Below, in pieces: positions 1 through 9,668 of a stretch of 64,000 bases of DNA. Position numbers and translations under genes: made by a program. Each line of letters starts with the position of its first letter. The first letter of the stretch is position 1. This stretch comes from Bisporella sp. PMI_857 (Eukaryota > Ascomycota > Leotiomycetes > Helotiales > Helotiaceae): positions 1 to 64,000 of the forward strand of contig JAJSPD010000071.1 of the NCBI GenBank assembly GCA_021307315.1, in the 5' to 3' direction. Below the pieces are notes generated by a model that saw only the letters and a list, made by a program, of their open reading frames with translations, was not told the origin of the DNA and did no database searches.

Positions 1-589
1 TTTATTAGAGCTTGGGACAATTCTGAATCATCATGCGATCCTATTCAGCCATGTCCCTTGATTTGTAGTGTTTAACATCAACCGTCTCTCACTTCTGGCG
101 AATCCTGGCTCACTACTACACTTTAAATGAAGAAGTGGAATCACGAACGGTTAGAAGGGGATTTTGAGCATATTATCCTTATTTTGGGGGTTTGTTGAAG
201 CAAACTCTAACATTTTGTTTTGATTCAGTGATTGAGCGAGTCGATGAGAGGAATAAGTGGAGACAAGATCAATGAGAAGACTAGAACAATGACCAAGAAA
301 AGCCATTATTCAATGTTTGTTATGTCAAACTTTTTGATTTCGGCCCCTTAAACGAATAGACTTTTTTAGTCCTCGAAGAAAGGCTATATATAAAGACCGA
401 GTTTTAACTTTTGGTAAAGAACGCTGGACGCCCTAAAAGCGACCTGCACAGAAACGCCAAACACCTAAACAACTTTTGAATAATCCTTCTATTTTACTGT
501 TTTAAAGGCTCCACCTATATCTGCTCCAAATCAGTTTACTGCCAGCAGAAAAAAAAGTCAACCAGTCAGAGATAAGAACTTACAGATTT
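1..589. other. Intergenic, no gene seen
   Basis: I find no supported gene. There is a TATA-box-like stretch on the + strand at about 386-398, but no + strand gene follows it; the next gene is on the opposite strand and ends at 590. AT-rich, ordinary intergenic composition. Confidence 0.5.
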
Positions 590-1117
590 CTAAACCTTCA
601 TGACAATGCACTTCTTGTTCTTCTTCTTCTTACACTTCTTTGGCTCATCTGTCTTTGGCTCATCCTTCTTTGGCTCATCCTTTTTGGGTTCGTCCTTTTT
701 GGGTTCGTCCTTTTTGGGTTCGTCTTTTTTAGGTTCGTCCTTTTTAGGCTCGTCCTTTTTAGGTTCGTCTTGCTTGGAGCTCTCCCCGTCGGATCTAGTA
801 TTCCGGGAAACGATGGCTTGCATATCCTGGATCGCGCTGTTGGCTTCGGCCCTCGATCCGGCTGGCGAGGTCGTTTGGACAGTGATGCCGATTTTCCCTC
901 TCTTTGCCGTGTATTTATTGTTGGACCATGCTTCTATATTGTTGAGAACAGCTTGCACTTTGTCGTCGGCAATGTTCCCAGCCCTTGAAGTGTGTGCTTC
1001 CTCTCCATTTGGTCCCTTCAAACCTCCGCGATATTGTGAATAGTAGCTGATTCTTGCAGCGAGTACGTTAGTTGTGAGCAAGAATGCCGCCAACAGCAAG
1101 GTCTTCAAGTGGAACAT
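590..1117 (-). CDS. Small secreted protein with KKDEP tandem repeats
   Basis: A 175-residue single-exon ORF. Residues 1-20 form a clear secretory signal peptide (basic start, hydrophobic core ending in NVLAA). A plain region without an obvious fold follows (about 21-110), then from about residue 113 a run of nine or ten five-residue units of the KKDEP type, then a very basic tail with two cysteines. The repeats alternate lysine pairs with aspartate-glutamate and should be disordered and hydrophilic. I do not recognise a family and do not assign a function. A small secreted fungal protein with charged internal repeats is compatible with a cell-wall or apoplastic role or an effector, but that is inference. 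The ATG at 1115-1117 is the only start that gives the signal peptide. Confidence 0.6.
   Translation of the reverse strand: MFHLKTLLLAAFLLTTNVLAARISYYSQYRGGLKGPNGEEAHTSRAGNIADDKVQAVLNNIEAWSNNKYTAKRGKIGITVQTTSPAGSRAEANSAIQDMQAIVSRNTRSDGESSKQDEPKKDEPKKDEPKKDEPKKDEPKKDEPKKDEPKKDEPKTDEPKKCKKKKNKKCIVMKV
641..775. repeat. 15-bp tandem repeat inside the secreted-protein gene
   Basis: Nine 15-bp units run from 641 to 775, all in frame with the minus-strand ORF and encoding the KKDEP run. Units at the low-coordinate end carry GGCTCATC, central ones GGTTCGTC. This gradient of variants suggests unit duplication inside the array. The period keeps the reading frame, so copy number can vary between strains without breaking the protein. 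Confidence 0.9.
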
Positions 1118-1919
1118 GATGACTGAGCTTCCTGTTTAAATGATTATTAAAAAGCATACAAAATTGCAACTGGGCTCACAAACTATGATGTTGAAGTTGT
1201 TGAAGTTTTTGGAGGTCCCAAGGGTGGAGGATATGATGGAGATACTGGAAAGAAGATAGGATGGATAGATGTTGTTCTTAGAAATGTTTGTATGAGTATG
1301 TTATGGAGATATTTACATCGAGTTCCGTAGGTTCTTATACTTATTCATCCCGTCTAAACGACCAGATATTCTTTTTTTCTCACGGGCTAGTCAATACCTC
1401 TTTAGGCTTGCTTGAAACATTCATCGCCTTCCTGAGATTTAAAAGGATGCGGCTTTTACATAATTGACGTGAAGTGTAATGCATTTCTATTTGGGTAATT
1501 GCCTTGAGCAACCTTGGGTGTTGAACTTGGAAAAGAAGTATCACTCAGATAGACCTACAGAAGAACCAGTCGCATATTTTGCTGGATTTGGACAAGAATA
1601 TCGAGTTGGGGCTGTGCCATTGTTTCGAGTGTTTGATTGGCTAGACCTACCTCATGTAGCCTGTGTAACGTGACTCGTGGGGCTGTGACCACAGCCCCAC
1701 AAGTACAGCCATTCATCCTTCTCTGCACTCCTAACATCTTTGATCCATCGTTGCTGCAGTATACTTGAGCCTCAGAACCTCACCAGCGACACCTCTGTCT
1801 TATATCATTTGAATTCATTTCCACTTCTCGACCCTGTCACCAGTACAACCAGGCGGAAACTTCTCGTCCTCATCACTCATAGACTTTCCCATTTCCTTCA
1901 CACGTACCTATACCCGTAT
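1118..1919. other. Intergenic; upstream regions of two divergent genes
   Basis: This stretch separates the secreted-protein gene (minus) from the 2EXR gene (plus) and must hold both promoters. No gene is supported. The one structured element is a perfect 11-bp inverted repeat at 1677-1700, listed separately. Confidence 0.5.
1677..1700. promoter_or_regulatory. Perfect 24-bp palindrome upstream of the 2EXR gene
   Basis: Two 11-base arms are exact reverse complements around a 2-base centre. The site lies about 220 bp upstream of the probable start codon at 1920. It could be a binding site for a dimeric regulator or a transcript hairpin; nothing in the sequence decides between these. Confidence 0.35.
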
Positions 1920-2897
1920 ATGTCGGCTACCTCAAAGTCGACGATCATGGCAATCGAGGCAATCAAGCCTTCAACATTTCAATTCTTTTCGAGCCTCCCA
2001 CGAGAGCTACGCGACCAAGTATGGCGTGAAGCCCTGCCTAAAATTGGGCCTACCTTGCACTTTTATCAAAGAGGCTGCTGGTGCCCTCGACAACTCTCAA
2101 AGTCCGACGAAGGATTTTATCATGAAGATGGCCATGACGATGAGGAACTTAATCTGTGGTTCGAGTTCTGCACCGACTTAGTAGAACCTGTCCAGTTTGA
2201 GCTACCACTGGTCTTTGTCAGCCACGAAGCTCGTGAGATTGCACTAGCCTGGGTCAAGGAACAGGGTAGTGAGATCAAGATGCGCATCCGCGAGAATACT
2301 GAAAACGAAGCTGTTCGCGAGCAAGCTTCTGACCTTCGTCTAGATGGTAACCTCGTTATCAAGGACGGTGAATCTAGTCGCTACGGTATGAGACAAGACC
2401 CAGCCTTCGTACGCTGTTTTGACATGATACGCGATGTACTGTATATAGGTGTTGACAAATGGTGCGATTTCGTGGAAGAGCCCAGCGATCGGCGCTCTGA
2501 GCCAGATCTGATTAACCGTAGTGTTAATGTTAGGCCAAACGTCACTCGTATCGCTGTGCCAGAGGCAATGCTTCATAGTAAGTACGCCGACGAGCTTATA
2601 TACATGCTAGAGGACTACTCCTGGATCACAACGCTGTTTATTATCGTCGAAGTGCGGCCGAATATACAGCTTGCGGGTAGCGACATGAAGGTGCATCAAT
2701 TGTGGGGGCTTGAGAGCACGGGAGAAGGAGAGTTTACTTGGAATGCCGATCGTGAGGACTTTGACTGCAAGTGGATTGGCGACAAGGCCCGGTACATGTC
2801 CATAACGGATGCTATTGTAGGACTTAGAGAGAAGATTCTCAGCGACAATATCCGCAGTTTTGAAGTCCAGCCTGTCTTTGCTGTCGCTAGAAGCTGA
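1920..2897 (+). CDS. 2EXR-domain protein (fungal, unknown function)
   Basis: A single-exon protein of about 325 residues from the ATG at 1920; another ATG lies at 1947, and an in-frame ATG exists at 1740, but the peptide it adds looks like translated leader. Near the N terminus is the motif FFSSLPRELRDQVWREAL, the hallmark of the fungal 2EXR domain (aromatic pair, LPxELRxxIW). The rest fits this family: a middle region with FVSHEAREIAL and a C-terminal half with alternating hydrophobic strands. Family members are abundant in plant-associated ascomycetes and have no established biochemical role, so none is claimed. No signal peptide or membrane segment is seen, so it is probably cytosolic. Confidence 0.8.
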   Translation: MSATSKSTIMAIEAIKPSTFQFFSSLPRELRDQVWREALPKIGPTLHFYQRGCWCPRQLSKSDEGFYHEDGHDDEELNLWFEFCTDLVEPVQFELPLVFVSHEAREIALAWVKEQGSEIKMRIRENTENEAVREQASDLRLDGNLVIKDGESSRYGMRQDPAFVRCFDMIRDVLYIGVDKWCDFVEEPSDRRSEPDLINRSVNVRPNVTRIAVPEAMLHSKYADELIYMLEDYSWITTLFIIVEVRPNIQLAGSDMKVHQLWGLESTGEGEFTWNADREDFDCKWIGDKARYMSITDAIVGLREKILSDNIRSFEVQPVFAVARS

Positions 2898-4670
2898 ATG
2901 GGACTTGCTAGCTTTTGTAATTGGCTAGCTGGGCTATTTTTTTTTTTGGCTGATTATTTGGTTCATTGTTCGCAAACCGTCTCTCTCACGGTGAGAGACA
3001 TTCACAATAAAATGTTCCCATTTCTCTGGAACGAAAACATCTCACAACGTCCGAAGACAACTCTAAGGAATGAGTCCCTACTTCCTTAATGCGATCACAA
3101 AGCCCTATTACACTAGAGCCTGCAGTTATTGGCCTTGCCGGACGGTCGCTCAAAGATGCCAGCAACATCAAAAGTCTGACCAACGCTGACATGATTGAGC
3201 TTTATTATTGATAAATTATCCCAAGCTTATTTCTCAGATCGAAATTAGCTATCTATCTCAACGCCTAGACTTTTGCTAAGAATATCAATAGCCTCTCGTG
3301 TATATCAAATGTTTCGTTTGTGATAGAGAATGGTGCCAAAGTAGTTAGGTTAGCCTCCAAGCTTATCAAAGGTTGAGGTGCTACGTGAGCTAGTTTTTGA
3401 AGGGCCGTTGGAAGGCGAGGAGATGATGCAACGTGTAGGCCGGGTGCTACATGTTGCAGAGGAGAAGGGGCTGAATGCAAGGGCGATGGCCCTTCAAGAA
3501 TACAGTTATGATTATGAGAGAGGATGGGGTGGGATGAGGAAGTTGACTTTGAGGGATGCGTTCACAATGGTACAGGGAAGAGGGTACAGGTGTTTCCAGA
3601 ACCGGGTGAGTACTAAGATGAGAGTTCACTGTATTAAAGTGCTGTTATGGTATGTAAAGTATTCTCAAGTTATTGCCTTTGACACACACCCCATCAATAC
3701 AACCGAAGATTACCCGAAATCGGCATGGAGCCGATCCTAAATCTGTGAACTATCGAGGACTTTAAGCGTCTGTCAGCCAATACAATCATGAGCTGATAGG
3801 CCCCTCATTGTGACCTTCCACAAGTAATCATAAGCCAGATTCTTCTCAACCATCACCTCTCCATCCCAACTTTCTTTCCTCACAGTCCTCCCTGAAACAC
3901 GATAGAACAGTAAATAACCGCAAGCAGCAGGCAAAAAGACCAAAAAAAGTATGGGCCCTGGTGGGGTTTGAACCCACGACCTCTCACACACATGGATATA
4001 TACATATCCGGGAAGCACCCGAAGCAAGAATCGTCTATATGCCATTAGCATTTTCTTTAAGTACAGAGTCATGAGATCTTACACCACTAGACTGTGCGCT
4101 CGTTAGTTATCTCTCTTTCGAAATGGAACAGGGGAGACTTACCCACAGGACCATATAGAAGAATTTGTTTGGCGCGTTGATAATTGGGGTAGATATATCA
4201 GGTCGCCGCTTTGGCAAGTGGTGAACGGACAGGCGGCTGTAAGGATGGGTGTTTCGGAGATAACGATGTTGTTGTATCGTTGCGGGATCTGTGACGGGGG
4301 GAGATAAAGAAGGGGGTGAGACATGTCTTTCAAGGAAACAACGGTTTGGAATGGACGTGAAGGGGATACAGAGGAAGTGAAGGGAATGATGCATGTGCCC
4401 TTTTTGCGGATAAATTTTCAGATTATATCCTGTTCACCAAGGGGTATCCCAACACCATGCGCCAACGCTATATCCCCACGCTTTGTATGCAACAAAACCC
4501 AATCCAGACGCTATGCAGTTGATGCCCAGAACTCCTTTCCCCCCTTTTACTCTTCTCAATCAACAGTTCCCTTCTTAGAGCTCCTAAATCCTCCTGGGAA
4601 ACATTCATTTGCGGCACTTCATCCCCGCTTTACTGCTCAACCTGCCCAAGAAGACCCGCCATTTTAAGCT
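2898..4670. other. Gene-poor intergenic with a tRNA-like remnant
   Basis: No convincing protein gene. Small ORFs exist (for example 120 codons at 3378-3740 +) but lack recognisable domains. A short perfect inverted repeat near 2988-3004 lies just 3' of the 2EXR gene. A tRNA-Pro-like sequence on the minus strand is listed separately. Confidence 0.45.
3952..4050 (-). tRNA. tRNA-Pro(CGG)-like, intron-containing, 5' half degenerate
   Basis: Read on the minus strand, 3960-3976 forms a perfect T arm (stem GTGGG/CCCAC around loop TTCAAAC). It is followed by an acceptor 3' strand containing AGGGCCC and a discriminator A at 3952. At about 4031-4013 is an anticodon arm with loop TTCGGGT, anticodon CGG (4021-4019). 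The 5' stem CTTGC can pair with GTGAG (near 3990) once an intron of about 25 nt is removed. What is missing is a matching 5' acceptor strand: the bases before the D-arm-like TAATGG are AT-rich and do not pair with AGGGCCC. A second D-arm-like GTCTAGTGGT lies further upstream near 4093. I read this as a truncated or rearranged tRNA-Pro gene. Confidence 0.5.
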
Positions 4671-5024
4671 CTAGCTCCCGTACCGCTGACAATAAACCGC
4701 ATAAATCCTTTGCGGCGGGCCCAGCTGGCCGCCGTTACTTTCCACCGGTGGCGCGGTCTTCTGGTTCACGCCCGCGAACCAGCATTGCGTGCCAGAATGA
4801 TCGTATTCGACCCTCGATATCGACAAACTTTGAGGGTCGAAAGATGTGGTGTAGGTCCAGCTTTCGAAGGGCACGGAAAGTGAATATTTGTCCGCTGGGT
4901 TGGATGTTGCGCCGTAGAGGGTCACGTTGATGCTGTCGCTGGTAGATGATTGGGGTGTTGGGAGGGCAGTTGTGAGGGATGTGAAGGAGATGAGAGATAG
5001 CAGGGTGCTTATGGGTATCCTCAT
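4671..5024 (-). CDS. Small secreted protein, 117 aa
   Basis: The ATG at 5022-5024 opens a typical signal peptide (MRIPISTLLSLISF, cleavage near TALP), giving a mature protein of about 99 residues. The longer ORF upstream of this ATG is not protein-like, so I reject it. The mature part has one NVT glycosylation sequon, many aromatic residues and two cysteines (in GTQCWFAG and AVYCQRY) that probably pair. The pattern of short beta strands ending in a cysteine-aromatic motif resembles a class of small secreted ascomycete proteins often listed as effector candidates, but I do not recognise a named family. Single exon, no close partner. Confidence 0.6.
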   Translation of the reverse strand: MRIPISTLLSLISFTSLTTALPTPQSSTSDSINVTLYGATSNPADKYSLSVPFESWTYTTSFDPQSLSISRVEYDHSGTQCWFAGVNQKTAPPVESNGGQLGPPQRIYAVYCQRYGS

Positions 5025-7767
5025 TTTGATTTTTCTTTGGTATGTTATTGCGAAGGAGATTTTAGGGTACGGAAACGTGTGTTGATGGTGCTTGGTGGGT
5101 ATACTAGTTTTTAGAGGCTCCGAGGATGGATAATGAGGTGCAGGGAGAAGTGGCGGCACCACTACCTTTGTATGCATCAGCAAGCACTCAAACTTTGTGC
5201 AGGCAAAAGAGTGTGTGGCTTGATGATAAAGTTCGGTCAAATGCAGTCAAAGATGCGGTGCGATGCTTATGTTCCCCGCCTCGCTGCTAGGGCAGGAGTT
5301 ACTTGAGCCGCTGCGCCGAGGAATCCCTTAATACAACATTCTATAGTGAAGGAAGTCCGCCCGCATCACAGTTTTGTTGTAGAGTAGGTTAAGGGTTGAC
5401 CATTCAGGGCTGACTTGATTCTTGGTCTCAAATCAAAAACTCTAATAACAAACAACACAGAGATAGGAATTTAAAATAACTGGTTTTTTTAGGCAGGTAA
5501 CAGATAAGCCAGTGAAAGATGACGCCGAGATGACAGAACTAAAGACGGAATTTTTAACGGTGTCAAGTGCTGCTACAATTGGCCAACCCACACAACAAGA
5601 TCCCCCGGGGCTGAGTTGCCATCATGCAAGAGGCGCGGCAATCGGCTATAAAAAGCTACATTTGGTAAGCGACAAGCGCGCAGGTGTTTCATGTTAATTA
5701 ATTATCCAATCAACTCTTTCATTCCCCTGCCACCGAGAAATCTTCACAAAGTCTAACAATAACATCAGTATCGGTCAACTTTTGCCCGACGAACTCTATG
5801 CTGTTGTCGGACCGGCAGCTTCGGCTTTTGCAAGTTCAGCTGGCTATGAGAAGACAAAACCTGCTTCTTGGATAATTTAAAGACCTTATATTTCTAGCAA
5901 GCGTGAAGACTGCAGCAGAACAGATGTGTAAGTCGAACTATCTCCACCTTCCAAGCTAAATGCCCTATAGACCAGAATTCAAGACTGGCGACGCCACCAT
6001 AATCTCATGACAATATGCTGGTTGGGGAGCGATCATGTACCGGTGAGGCTTCCTCCTGAGGGACTTTCTGATGTCTGCATTACTGGAGGAATCTGTTCTA
6101 GGATGACAACAACAGGATTCAATTGCTGCATCCTTAATGCTACCATATATTGCCAGTCAAACTTTGTCAAGGCCAGACAATGTATGTATCAATTAAGTTG
6201 ATGTACATGTTTTACTCGAGTAACAGTTCGGCGGGTCTGTCTGACGCCTTTGAGCAGAACAGTTCCACCATCGGGGATGTCTCGAGAGCAAAGGTATCCC
6301 GCCGACTGTTAGTAGTATCTGGACAAGTCTATCCTCGAGTGAGGCGAAGGACTGCATAAGAATCTCACGCTGAGCGAGATCGTCATCGAGCAAGACTAAA
6401 TCGTTGCTAGAAAATTTTTTTTGTGTCTTGAAGCTGTGCTTGTTGAATTATTTCCTGATTACGCTAGCGAAAGATGAGCTGTGGAAATATGACATTTAGT
6501 CTTCTTACCTCAAATGGAAACTACTTCAGTCCCAAAGCCAGGCTTGAGACTTGGAGGAAATATTTTCTATGTCTATCTGATGCGTTGTGTTGAAGTTGCT
6601 TTGATACGCCTTCCAAGTTCTGGCTGCTGATCGCGTCACACCGCATCCGGCATTTCTACCTCTGCCATCCATTATAGTAATGCCTGATTTGAAGTCAAGA
6701 CATTTTAGTTTGGAAACAGGTCGCTCTCGCCTATGCCGATTCCGTGTTTGCTTTGAACTTCTTGTTTCCAGTGTCTGTCCGTGCCGTTTTGTATTGGTCA
6801 TCCAAGGATGGACAGCCGATATCAATATAGCTAAACGAGAGAGTGGCTGCAAGATAGCCTTACAAAATTGGTGCGACGCCAGCTCAGTCAGCGAGAAAAT
6901 ATACGCAGTCTCATGAAGAAGCTTCTTGGGCTTGATACAGATGCGTCGCAAGAATCGCAGCGTCCAGAGCCGATTCGCACACAGGATGGATTCCCCGTTA
7001 GCCTCCTCCTTGGAAATAGAGCCACTGCTCTATTAAGACTTATGAAGACGCTCTCGGCTTGCTTATTTAAGTCGAGTTGACCTTCCATGACCCTGGCCAA
7101 TAGGCAGGTCTTGGTGATCTAATTATTTATTGAGCTACACAAAACCCTGGGTTGATGTCGATTGCTACGCTGGTTTCTGGTTCGTCCGTGTAACCTAGAG
7201 TTTGAAGTTCTATTACCAGGATCGAGTGATCCTCGAGGAACCTACATTGTTGAGCGACTAGAAGCTCCATTTGCTTCAGCCAGATCATCTGAGAGGTTGT
7301 GCGTGGCCCACTTCCTGCCAACTCGCAAGGCTCACCCCTTTTGGATGGCAAAGCAACCATAAGTGAGCTTCAGTGGGTGAGCGAAAGCGAACAATCGCGA
7401 ATTGATTTGCTCCGAAATAGGGAAGCACGGTATTCTTGTTCGTGAATTGAGCTTTCAAGATCATTGGTCCACCACATTTAGCCTAATGGATAGGCGGTAT
7501 TTGAACTTTACATCAATCGGTAAGACTCCCCAAACCACTCGTAAAGCTGTTTTCGGATCGCTACACGGAGACTACGGTAAGCCAACCCGGAGGCGAAGCA
7601 ATTTACTCCCGCATGCCGAGTTTCAATGCACCTGTAGGGCACAAACATCATATCATGGCTCGTATAAAATCCGTGATATTGGTGTTTCTCGTTCATGCTT
7701 GATCTTTGAGCTTTTATGGTCTACAAACAGTGCTATATTCTCTGGGCTGAAGTAAAGATCCGTTACG
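5025..7767. other. Gene-poor stretch, no supported gene
   Basis: About 2.7 kb between a small secreted protein gene and the GMC oxidoreductase. Open stretches on the minus strand (7127-7360, 6888-7100, 6526-6951) are short, do not join by convincing splice sites and contain no motif I recognise. They may be relics of an old gene. The last 100-200 bp must hold the oxidoreductase promoter. Confidence 0.4.
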
Positions 7768-9668
7768 ATGGTCAATGTGTCCGCGCTTTTGAGCGTCATC
7801 GTTCTCTTTAATGGACTGAAAAATGCCTTAGCGGAGTCATTTGACTACATCGTAGTCGGCGCCGGGACTAGTGGTTTAGTCATTGCGAACCGTCTGTCCG
7901 AAGACCCCTCTGTGACTGTCGCTGTAATCGAACCAGGCACAGACCAACGCGATAACCCTCTAGTAACAGACGTAGAGAAATTCACTCTATCGTTCGGTAC
8001 CGAAATTGACTGGCAGTACAACATCACAGCACAGGCGGGGGCAAATAGCAGGGAGCTTCTCCTGCATCAGGGAAAGGCATTGGGCGGGACTAGTACTATA
8101 AATGGTGCGTAGTGCTCTTTATGAAACTTTAGCAATATGATCAGCTATTACAGTTTGAAATACTAAGAAGTGATCCTTAGCAATGACATATATCCGCGCC
8201 AATGCACCAGAGATCGATAGCTGGGAGAAGCTGGGCAGTCAAGGCTGGAACTGGAAGGCACTTTTGCCCTATTACAAGAAATCCGAGAACTACACAATTC
8301 CAACCACTGCACAGCTAGCCGCTGGAGCAACTTATCAATCGACGTACCATGGTTACAGCGGCCATGTTCATGTAGGGTACCCTTCCACCCTTTCTAATGG
8401 GTCTTTCTCAGCGCCTGTACTTGAGACCTGGAAAAGTTTATCATTGCCGCATAACCCTGATTTGAACAGTGGTTCCCTGCGCGGATTCTCCATGGGCCCA
8501 CAGACACTTGACGGGGCAACAAATATCCGGTATGACTCGGCGAGGGCTTATTATCAGCCAATTGATCGGAGGTCGAACTTAAAAATCATCAAGGGCACGG
8601 TGAAACGCATCACGTGGATAAAACAGCGAAACCGGGGACGTGTGGTTGCTGATGGGGTTGAATATCTTATTGATAACGGGACCCTGAACATCCTTAAAGC
8701 TTCAAAGGAGGTGATAGTATCCGCAGGGGCAGTACGGACGCCACTCGTGCTTGAATCCTCTGGCGTGGGAAACCCGAGAATTCTGAAGTCTCTCGGGATC
8801 GAAACCGTGGTTGATCTTCCCGGCGTAGGTGAGAACCTCATCGAGCAACCCAACAATTTTATTGGGTATTCTGGAAACCTGGAGCCGTCACCAAGCGGAT
8901 ACCACACCTTCATCACCGCTGGAGATGTGTTCGGCAGCTCTTTGGCAGAGGTCGAGAAATCTACTCGGGCTAAGCTGTCAAAATGGGCACAAGCGATTGT
9001 GGATGCCTCCCACAACGGGGCTCCAAGTTTCAAGGCTGTCAGGGAATTGTTGCGTATCCAACATGACCTTCTCTTCAAACAAAATATCACGTTTGCTGAG
9101 ATCATCACCGTTATACCGCCCAGTCTCCTCGCCTCAAACTTCTGGATCCTGTTCCCATTTTCTAGGGGCAGCGTGCATTTGCAATCGGCAGAGGATATCA
9201 ACAACCCGCTCATCGATCCCCGGTTTTTCCTGGCTGACTTTGACCTGAGTGGTACAGTAGCTGTAGCGAAGTATGTGCGGCGGTTTTGGAATTCTCAGCC
9301 GATTTCCCAGTACGCGACGGGGCAGGTTTTGCCTGCTCCTGAAGTCGTACCCTCAAATGCTACGGACGCACAGTGGGAGGGCTTTGTTAAAGATTCACGT
9401 GAGTTCCTTGCCCCTTCTTTAATTGCGAGATTCTCAATGCTGACTCAGCCTGATAGTGAACGCCAATTCGCATGGTCTCGGTACGGCTTCGATGATGGCT
9501 AAAGAGTTAGGGGGCGTGGTGGATCCAGAGCTAAGAGTATATGGGACAGCGAATGTGCGAGTTGTGGATGCTTCTGTGTTGCCTACCCAGATTAGTGGAC
9601 ATCTGACGGCGACGCTGTATGCAGTTGCTGAGAGGGCAGCTGATATCATCAAGAGAACATCGATATGA
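7768..9668 (+). CDS. Secreted GMC (glucose-methanol-choline) oxidoreductase
   Basis: Three exons: 7768-8104, 8181-9398 and 9457-9668. Introns of 76 and 58 nt have GT...AG ends, and the second has a CTGAC branch site. The product is 588 residues, normal for the family. Residues 1-22 are a signal peptide. The FAD-binding Rossmann motif [15 protein letters not shown] follows at once. The [15 protein letters not shown] signature spans intron 1. The GMC signature 2 region ([16 protein letters not shown]) is present. The catalytic pair lies in exon 3: SHGLGTA (His) and [17 protein letters not shown] (second His). All key residues are present, so this should be an active flavoenzyme that oxidises an alcohol or sugar and reduces oxygen or another acceptor outside the cell. 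The substrate cannot be told from sequence. It stands alone, with no cluster partner nearby. Confidence 0.93.

Noticed and set aside
600..1043. 147-codon + strand ORF with FGSSFLGSS repeats
   Set aside because: Antisense shadow of the KKDEP repeats; the minus-strand frame has the signal peptide.
3378..3740. 120-codon + strand ORF starting MLRELVFEG
   Set aside because: The first half has protein-like composition (VGRVLHVAEEKGLNARAMAL), but there is no recognisable domain, no signal and no supporting splice structure. It may be a relic.
4323..4667. 114-codon + strand ORF
   Set aside because: No domain, and its composition is that of non-coding DNA next to the small secreted protein gene.
6526..7360. 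Series of minus-strand ORFs that might be exons of one gene
   Set aside because: I could not join them by GT...AG introns into one frame and recognised no motif.
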